A stretch of DNA of 6,842 nucleotides from Planctomycetaceae bacterium (lineage in GTDB: Bacteria > Planctomycetota > Planctomycetia > Planctomycetales > Planctomycetaceae), in contig JAGQQT010000221.1 in NCBI GenBank assembly GCA_020426065.1, positions 1-6,842 of the forward strand, in the 5' to 3' direction. Numbering within the stretch: position 1 is the first letter of the stretch; the number at the start of each line of letters is the position of its first letter. Positions 1 through 5,416 of the stretch are shown one piece after another. A model generated the notes under the pieces. It was given only the letters and a program-made list of their open reading frames with translations, had not been told where the DNA came from and searched no databases. The translations under genes and the position numbers were made by a program.

Positions 1-2598
1 TTCAGCGAGGGCGTTCATGGCCTGGATACGATCACTCAGAGCATAGCCACTGGCAATGTTGGCCCGAACCGCGACCATTCTCTGGCGATTCAGCCGGTCA
101 ATCCGAGAGGCCGCTTCACTGAATTCAAAATTGACCACATTGTCGATGCGGGTGAGCGGCGGAAGTCCTGGCGGTTCATCATTCGTGGTTGTCCCTTTCG
201 CAGCGGCAGGGCTGGTACGAATGAAAAGTTGAGAGATCGATTGAATATCGTCTCGATCGATTCCCACCAGGCGCAGTTCGACATCATAGGCATCATCCAT
301 GTTGGCATCCCGATATCTCGATACGCGGTCGTCTCCTCCTACTGCAACTCTCAAGGTGTCTGCGATTTCCTGAACGTCAATGCCCATCGTCGCTGCCCGT
401 TCACGGTCAATGGTAACCAGCAACTCAGGGTTATCGATCTGCAGTGTGGAATAGACATCCACGATCCCAGGTATCTCCTTGGCTTTTTCTCGAAGTTCAT
501 CACTGAATTTCAGCAGTTTGTCCATGTCAGGGCCTGTGATGGACAAGTCAATGTCCACTGGGGCGCCTTGTCGCAAGGATGTCAGGTTCCTTACGGAAAT
601 ACGCACATCCGGGATGCGGTTCAACTGTTTGCGGACTTCCGACATTTTCTCCCGCTGCGTGAAGTTGCCCTGGAAAGCAGTTGTTGGATCACCACGCAGC
701 AATCCTGCAAACAGACGTCCGAATGAAAAAGTGCGTTGCTCGCTGTCGATCAGCCTGACAAAAAAGGATGCCCGATTCACCTCGGCAAAACCACCTGAGC
801 CAGCACTGACCAGAACCGTTTCAATGCCTTCGATCTTCAATAATGCTTCTTCCGCTTTGCGGACCACTTCATTGGTGGACTGCAGGGTGGCTCCCTGCCT
901 GGCCTCGAGGCGGACTTCGAATTCGGATTCATCCACATTCAACGGGATATAGTCCTGCTTGACCAGCTTGTACAAAGGGATGTTGCTGTAGATGACGGCC
1001 ACCGAGACCAGCAACACCAGCCAGCGAAAACGCAAGGACACTTTCAGCAGTGCCAGGTACATCCACTCCAGCCAGCGATAGAAACCGGATCGGGAAGCGG
1101 GGGCATCCGGATTGGCCATGCCCGGCTTCAGTAGTTTACTGCACATCATGGGAGTCAGTGAAAAGCTGACGAGCATGGAAACCATGATTGCCACGGTTGC
1201 CGTCAATCCGAACTGATACAGCAAACGCCCTGTGACACTGGACAGAAAAGAAACCGGGAGGAAAACAATCACGAGTGAAATCGTCGTGGCAAGCACGGCC
1301 AAACCGATTTCCTGAGTCCCGAGAATTGCTGCTTCTGTGGCGTTCATCCCCTTTTCTTCAATGCAGTGAAAGATGTTCTCCAGAACAACAATTGCATCAT
1401 CAATCACCACGCCCACCATCAGCACAAGTGCCAGCATCGTGACATTGTTCAGCGTGAAACCAAACAGTTTCATGAAGGCAAATGAAGCAATAATGGAAGC
1501 CGGAATCGCAACGGATGCGATGACAGTTGACCGCCAGGATCTCATGAAGACCAGCACTGTCAGGCAGGCCAGAATACTTCCGGAAATCAGATGATGTTCG
1601 ATTTCTTTCAAGGCCGTTCGGATGTAGCGGGACTGATCCTGGATGATCGTCACTTCGACATTCTCAGGCAGCAGCTCCCGACAGCGGGGCAGTAACTTTT
1701 TCAGACCATCGATCACGGCAACGGTGTTCTCTCCCGATTGTCGCTGAACCTGCAGCACAACTGCCGGAGACTGATTCAAACGGGCCAGTGTGCGTACCTC
1801 TTTGGTTCCATCCGTTACTGATCCCAGATCGCTTAAACGCACAGGCATGCCATTGACTGTTTCCACGACGAGGCTGTCAAAGTCGGCGGAATCATAAACC
1901 CGGCCCAGCGTCCGGATGGCGCGTTCCCGGTATCCCTGGTCAAAACGGCCTCCAGGAACTTCCGTGTTCTGTCGGACCAGTGCATCTCGTACCTGCAGAA
2001 TGGACAGGTTATAGGCAGCCAGACGATCGGCATCGACATTCACCTGGATAGCCCGGTCCGCAGCACCGGCAATTTGTACCTCACCCACTCCCGAGGCGGA
2101 TTCGATCACATTCTTCACGTAACGATCGGCAAACATGTAGAGTTCGCGGGCGGTACGCGGTCCGGAAACGGCCAGTGTCATGATCGGTGAAGATTCCAGA
2201 TCCTGCTTCTGCACGACCGGAGGATCTATATTGGGAGGTAACAGATTCATCACACTGGAAACGGCATCCCGCACGTCCTGGGTGGCCGCATCAATGTGGC
2301 GATCCAGGCTGAAGGTGACGATGACGAATGAACGGCCATCCCGAGAGATGGAACGCAGTTCTTCAATTCCTGCAACTGTGGCGACAGCATCCTCAAGAAC
2401 GGAACTGACCTCCGATTCCACTTCTTGAGCGGCGGCTCCCGGATAGTTGGTCCGGATGTAAATGGAAGGCATATCCATATTGGGAAATCGATCGACTCCC
2501 AGTTGAGGAAATGCCACCACACCAGCGACAACAAATGCCAGCACCAGCATCAATGCAAATACCGGTCGCTGAACACAGATTTTGGCTAGCCAGTACAC
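1..2598 (-). CDS. HAE1-type RND efflux permease, C-terminus missing at window edge
   Basis: Inner-membrane proton-driven pump subunit that exports small hydrophobic or toxic compounds through an adaptor and an outer-membrane channel. The frame is open from a GTG at 2598 to base 1 (866 codons); the family is about 1030-1060 residues, so roughly the last 170-200 (TM8-TM12) are missing. Seen in the translation: TM1 near residues 13-31, preceded by the typical RPV; a long periplasmic porter/docking loop; TM2-TM6 between about 337 and 485; TM7 near 526-542; then the second periplasmic loop. In TM4 the motif IDDAIVVLEN gives the proton-relay pair D400/D401 (AcrB D407/D408). This IDDA form points to the drug-type HAE1 branch rather than the metal-type HME branch. 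The GTG start is chosen because AAGGA lies six bases upstream and the N-terminus aligns with the family. The adaptor gene ends 11 bases upstream, indicating co-transcription. The substrate cannot be read from the sequence. Confidence 0.96.
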   Translation of the reverse strand, partial: MYWLAKICVQRPVFALMLVLAFVVAGVVAFPQLGVDRFPNMDMPSIYIRTNYPGAAAQEVESEVSSVLEDAVATVAGIEELRSISRDGRSFVIVTFSLDRHIDAATQDVRDAVSSVMNLLPPNIDPPVVQKQDLESSPIMTLAVSGPRTARELYMFADRYVKNVIESASGVGEVQIAGAADRAIQVNVDADRLAAYNLSILQVRDALVRQNTEVPGGRFDQGYRERAIRTLGRVYDSADFDSLVVETVNGMPVRLSDLGSVTDGTKEVRTLARLNQSPAVVLQVQRQSGENTVAVIDGLKKLLPRCRELLPENVEVTIIQDQSRYIRTALKEIEHHLISGSILACLTVLVFMRSWRSTVIASVAIPASIIASFAFMKLFGFTLNNVTMLALVLMVGVVIDDAIVVLENIFHCIEEKGMNATEAAILGTQEIGLAVLATTISLVIVFLPVSFLSSVTGRLLYQFGLTATVAIMVSMLVSFSLTPMMCSKLLKPGMANPDAPASRSGFYRWLEWMYLALLKVSLRFRWLVLLVSVAVIYSNIPLYKLVKQDYIPLNVDESEFEVRLEARQGATLQSTNEVVRKAEEALLKIEGIETVLVSAGSGGFAEVNRASFFVRLIDSEQRTFSFGRLFAGLLRGDPTTAFQGNFTQREKMSEVRKQLNRIPDVRISVRNLTSLRQGAPVDIDLSITGPDMDKLLKFSDELREKAKEIPGIVDVYSTLQIDNPELLVTIDRERAATMGIDVQEIADTLRVAVGGDDRVSRYRDANMDDAYDVELRLVGIDRDDIQSISQLFIRTSPAAAKGTTTNDEPPGLPPLTRIDNVVNFEFSEAASRIDRLNRQRMVAVRANIASGYALSDRIQAMNALAE

Positions 2599-2604
2599 TC
2601 TCGA

Positions 2605-2609
2605 TCCTT
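2605..2609 (-). promoter_or_regulatory. Ribosome binding site for the RND permease
   Basis: On the minus strand AAGGA is followed by six bases and then the GTG start at 2598. It lies in the 11-base gap just after the adaptor stop codon (2612-2610). It fixes the non-ATG start of the permease and is the clearest Shine-Dalgarno sequence in the window; the other genes have only weak matches. Confidence 0.75.
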
Positions 2610-3854
2610 CTAAGGCTGAGTTTCAGCGGTTGTGGTTGGAGGTGTCTCAGACTTATCTGGTGGAGGGCCTTCAATCAGTTTGCCAGGCTGGCCACTCAAA
2701 CCTTGCAGAAGAATGCGGTCGCCCGGAGATAACCCTTCCTGCACGCGAATCAGATCTTCACGCTGCTCTCCCAGCACGATTACTTTTTCACTTACTACGT
2801 TGCCTTGAACGAGCCAGACTTTTTCATTCCCGGCAAAGCGGAGAACAGCCGAAGCCGGAATGGTAACTGCTTTCGCATCGGGCTCGATGACAACATTGGC
2901 CTCGGCAAACAGTCCAGCCCGGAGTTTGCGATCCTGATTGTTGATGATCGCTTCAAAAGTTAATGACCGACTTGCCTGATCCAGCAGGGGGCTGATGCGG
3001 GTGATCTGTGTCGTGTAGGGGTGATCGAGTGAATCGATTTCCAGTTGAACGGTTTGACCAGCAGCAAGGGATTGCGATAACCGTTCTGGAACATTTCCTC
3101 GATAACGCAGCTTGTCGACACGAATGACTTTAATCATCGGGTCGCCAACTTTGACATAGGAGCCTGGTGCGACCATCTTTTCCAGCACTACGGCATCAAA
3201 AGGTGCTTTCAAAATGGTATTCTGCAGGTTTTCCCGAGCCAGATCGAGCATGGTCTGCTGGACCAGTATGCTGGCGATCTTCTCCTTGACATTGTTGATG
3301 GCGGCGTCGTATCGAGCGGCGGCCACTTTTTCGGCTGAGGCGATCTGTTCATACTCCGCCAGGACGATGGCATTATTGGCGAGTAGATCATCGGCTCGTT
3401 TTCGATTCGCAATCGCTTCATCCCATAGAGATCGTTGCTCTCTGACGGGTGGTGAATTGGTGGGTTGCAGTTTTTCCAGTGGAGCGTCTGGTTCAAGGCC
3501 AACCGCTGCTCGCGCCTGCTTGAGTTGGGCATCTGCCTGCTGGACAAATAATTTGAAGTCTTCCTGGTAGATTGTGACCAGTGGTTCATTTGCCTTGACG
3601 AGATCTCCCAGGTCGACATTGACCTCAGCTACACGACCCTCGACTTTGATTCCAAGTGTTGCTTCCTCATCCGGAAACAGACTGCCCTGACTGCGAATGT
3701 GGCGTGGCCAGGAACTCTCTGAAACCAGGGTGGTTTCAGCATGGAATTCCGGAAGCTCAGTTTTCTTCTGCGCTGGAGGTTGTGTTTCCACGTCTTGGCA
3801 ACCAGCCAGCAGAAACAGGATGAACAGAAGATACCTGTTGGCCATGGGAAACAC
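2610..3854 (-). CDS. RND efflux adaptor (membrane fusion protein), lipoprotein
   Basis: Periplasmic adaptor linking the RND permease to an outer-membrane channel (HlyD/AcrA family), 414 residues. A short hydrophobic leader ends in the lipobox LAGC, so the mature protein should be lipidated at C19. Residues about 60-95 form the first half of a lipoyl/barrel-sandwich domain (VEGRVAEV, LGDLVKANEPL). Residues about 98-212 form an alpha-helical hairpin. Residues about 213-244 return to the second lipoyl half (LKAPFDAVV, VAPGSYVKVGDPM). A beta-barrel and a membrane-proximal domain follow to about 395. The tail is rich in Pro and Thr (396-414). The first hairpin helix is interrupted near residues 119-140 by a Pro-rich stretch. 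The start shown is GTG; an ATG three codons later (3845) also gives a good lipoprotein leader and neither has a strong ribosome binding site. It is the first visible gene of the operon with the permease. Family certain, substrate unknown. Confidence 0.95.
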   Translation of the reverse strand: MFPMANRYLLFILFLLAGCQDVETQPPAQKKTELPEFHAETTLVSESSWPRHIRSQGSLFPDEEATLGIKVEGRVAEVNVDLGDLVKANEPLVTIYQEDFKLFVQQADAQLKQARAAVGLEPDAPLEKLQPTNSPPVREQRSLWDEAIANRKRADDLLANNAIVLAEYEQIASAEKVAAARYDAAINNVKEKIASILVQQTMLDLARENLQNTILKAPFDAVVLEKMVAPGSYVKVGDPMIKVIRVDKLRYRGNVPERLSQSLAAGQTVQLEIDSLDHPYTTQITRISPLLDQASRSLTFEAIINNQDRKLRAGLFAEANVVIEPDAKAVTIPASAVLRFAGNEKVWLVQGNVVSEKVIVLGEQREDLIRVQEGLSPGDRILLQGLSGQPGKLIEGPPPDKSETPPTTTAETQP

Positions 3855-4012
3855 TGAATCCGTAGGGAAGGATGATACACAGGTGGGGAGTTTTGGATTT
3901 CATGTTAAATCTCGGTCTGACCACAGTCCACTCAAATGAACAGAGATTTATCCTCAACATGCCACCCCGGTTCACATGCCCGGTCCAGGGTATTTGTCAC
4001 TGGGGGAAGGCT

Positions 4013-4031
4013 ACATGAATCGATTTCATGT
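4013..4031. repeat. Inverted repeat, operator-like
   Basis: ACATGAA and TTCATGT form perfect 7-bp arms around the 5-base centre TCGAT. The size and symmetry resemble a binding site for a dimeric repressor, and its place between two divergent genes fits that role. No regulator gene is visible in the window, so function is inferred from symmetry and position only. Confidence 0.45.
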
Positions 4032-4066
4032 CCGCTCATCCACCGTGGCTGGAATTCCTGATGCAC

Positions 4067-4078
4067 ATTGTCGACAAT
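4067..4078. repeat. 12-bp perfect palindrome upstream of the serine hydrolase
   Basis: ATTGTCGACAAT reads identically on both strands and lies 28 bases before the first possible hydrolase start codon. It could be a regulator binding site near the promoter of that gene. It has no loop and no following T-run, so it is not a terminator. Function is inferred only. Confidence 0.4.
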
Positions 4079-4106
4079 CAGGTCCAGTTGATTCACTGAA
4101 TTTCGA

Positions 4107-5324
4107 ATGCAAGAGAACATGAATCCAGTACGAAAGAGAATACAGATGAATTTCAGTATGAGAGCGCAGACTACCCGCTGCTTTTTGTTCCTCTGCTTGA
4201 TTATCAGTTTATCTGGTCATGCTTTGGCTGGTGATGCAAAGACCGCTGAAGAACTGGCTGCGGCTGTTCAGCCTTTTGTTGAAAAACACGAACTGGCCGG
4301 TGCAGTCATGCTGATCGCAAATAAGGAGAAGATTCTGGTTCATACGGCCGTTGGTTATGCAGATATCGGTGCGAATCAGAAAATGAACCCGGATTCCATG
4401 TTCTGGATCGCCTCCCAGTCAAAACCGATTACTGCGACGGCTTTGATGATGCTGGTAGATGAGGGGCTGGTCAAGGTGGAGGATCCGGTTGAAAAGTATC
4501 TTCCGGAGTTTGCCGGTCAGATGGTGGTTGAGGAAAAAGATGGCGAACATGCTCTGCTGAAAAAGCCGGTGCATCCCATTACGGTAGCCAATGTGCTTTC
4601 CCACACCAGTGGACTGCCATTCCGATCGGCTCTTGAAGTTCCGACCCTTGATCGACTCCCTCTGGAATATCGGGTCCGCAGCTACGCGATGACTCCGCTC
4701 GAGTTTCAGCCGGAGTCGAAATATCAATACAGCAATGCCGGAATCAATACCGCTGCCCGGATTATCGAAGTGGTTACGGGGAAGTCATTTGAGCAGTTTC
4801 TGGACGAACGGCTGTTTCTGCCACTGGGAATGAAGGATACAACATTCTGGCCCACAGAAGCGCAGGTGAAGCGGATTGCTAAATCCTACAAGCCTGGTCC
4901 GGGAAACTCGGGCCTGGAAGAAACCACAATCAGCCAGTTGTATTACCCACTGTCAGATCGGTCTGTGAGGTATCCGATGCCAGCAGGTGGTTTATTCTCC
5001 ACGGCAGGGGATATGGCCCGTTTTTACCAGATGCTGGCCAATCAGGGAGAACTGGACGGCAAGCGATATCTGTCTCAGGAAGCAGTCGCAACCATGACCA
5101 GTCGTCAGACTCCGGAAACGCTGCCGAATGCCTACGGATTTGGTTTTGCCACGGGAGGAAATCGAGTAGGTCATGGTGGTGCCTATTCTACCAATTCCTA
5201 CCTGGATACCGAACAGGGGCTGATCTTCATCTGGCTTGTTCAGCACGCAGGCTTTCCCGGTGATGGCGGAAAAAGCCAGGACGCATTCCGGAACCGTGCC
5301 ATCAATCTGCTGGGAAAACGCTGA
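4107..5324 (+). CDS. Exported serine hydrolase, beta-lactamase class C / esterase family
   Basis: Member of the beta-lactamase-related serine hydrolases (class C beta-lactamases, DD-peptidases, EstB-like esterases), acting in the periplasm or outside the cell; 405 codons from the first ATG. A hydrophobic signal segment (about residues 25-41) ends in ALA-G, predicting cleavage after A41. Catalytic motifs are complete: SxxK as S103-Q-S-K106 (nucleophile and base), YxN as Y208-S-N210, and the KTG-equivalent HGG at H356-G358. The family-typical HTSGL is at 166-170. ATG codons at 4107, 4119, 4146 and 4158 all keep the signal segment. The one at 4146 has the purine-rich AAAGAGAA just upstream and gives the most compact leader, so the true start may be there. 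The HGG form and planctomycete-like context favour an esterase or peptidase over a true drug-resistance beta-lactamase, but sequence alone cannot decide. It is divergent from the efflux operon. Confidence 0.92.
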   Translation: MQENMNPVRKRIQMNFSMRAQTTRCFLFLCLIISLSGHALAGDAKTAEELAAAVQPFVEKHELAGAVMLIANKEKILVHTAVGYADIGANQKMNPDSMFWIASQSKPITATALMMLVDEGLVKVEDPVEKYLPEFAGQMVVEEKDGEHALLKKPVHPITVANVLSHTSGLPFRSALEVPTLDRLPLEYRVRSYAMTPLEFQPESKYQYSNAGINTAARIIEVVTGKSFEQFLDERLFLPLGMKDTTFWPTEAQVKRIAKSYKPGPGNSGLEETTISQLYYPLSDRSVRYPMPAGGLFSTAGDMARFYQMLANQGELDGKRYLSQEAVATMTSRQTPETLPNAYGFGFATGGNRVGHGGAYSTNSYLDTEQGLIFIWLVQHAGFPGDGGKSQDAFRNRAINLLGKR

Positions 5325-5414
5325 ATGTTCGGTTCATCCCTGTCCTGATTATTTTCTGTTGGCCTGGGAATTGTGATCCTGTTCGGCTGAATTCTCTCGT
5401 GATTTGAAAGTCAA
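5325..5414. other. Short intergenic gap between hydrolase and FG-GAP gene
   Basis: This 90-base gap has no stable GC-rich stem followed by a T-run, so no intrinsic terminator is evident. TGTTCGG occurs twice (5326-5332 and 5380-5386), without clear meaning. Whether the downstream gene has its own promoter or is read through from the hydrolase cannot be decided. Confidence 0.4.
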
Positions 5415-5416
5415 AT
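5402..5416 (+). repeat. Small inverted repeat overlapping the FG-GAP gene start
   Basis: ATTTGA and TCAAAT form 6-bp arms around AAG and overlap the first ATG (5415) of the FG-GAP gene. In RNA this would be a weak, AU-rich hairpin with the only purine-rich sequence (GAAAG) lying at its tip. It might modulate translation or favour the second ATG (5418), but may be chance. Confidence 0.3.

Larger units (their letters stand above)
3855..4106. promoter_or_regulatory. Divergent intergenic region, likely promoters for both directions
   Basis: This 252-base spacer separates the start of the efflux operon (leftward) from the start of the serine hydrolase (rightward), so it should hold a promoter for each. 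I could not identify a convincing -35/-10 pair on either strand. What can be seen are a 7-bp-arm inverted repeat (4013-4031), a 12-bp perfect palindrome (4067-4078), and the words ACATG or CATGT recurring across the spacer. Small open frames crossing this region show no recognisable protein and overlap the neighbouring gene starts. Confidence 0.5.

Noticed and set aside
229..952. Two overlapping plus-strand open frames of 165 and 157 codons
   Set aside because: They lie antisense to the RND permease, whose translation is a convincing family member throughout; the plus-strand products show no recognisable domain.
2250..2866. Small open frames on both strands around the adaptor/permease junction
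   Set aside because: They are shifted-frame or antisense shadows of the permease N-terminus and adaptor C-terminus, which account for all of this DNA except the 11-base gap.
3757..4120. Minus-strand open frames of 72 and 62 codons across the divergent spacer
   Set aside because: They overlap the adaptor start or the hydrolase start, have no good start signal, and encode nothing recognisable; the region is better read as regulatory DNA.
4419..5246. Minus-strand open frames of 102 and 84 codons
   Set aside because: They are antisense to the serine hydrolase, whose catalytic motifs are intact in the plus frame.
4107..5324. Calling the hydrolase an antibiotic-resistance beta-lactamase forming a resistance island with the efflux pump
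   Set aside because: SxxK, YxN and HGG motifs are shared by esterases and peptidases of the same superfamily, and the genes are divergent with no mobile element nearby, so a resistance role is not supported.
5325..5414. Possible terminator after the hydrolase
   Set aside because: GAATT and AATTC can pair as 5-bp arms over a 17-base loop, but the stem is weak and no T-run follows.
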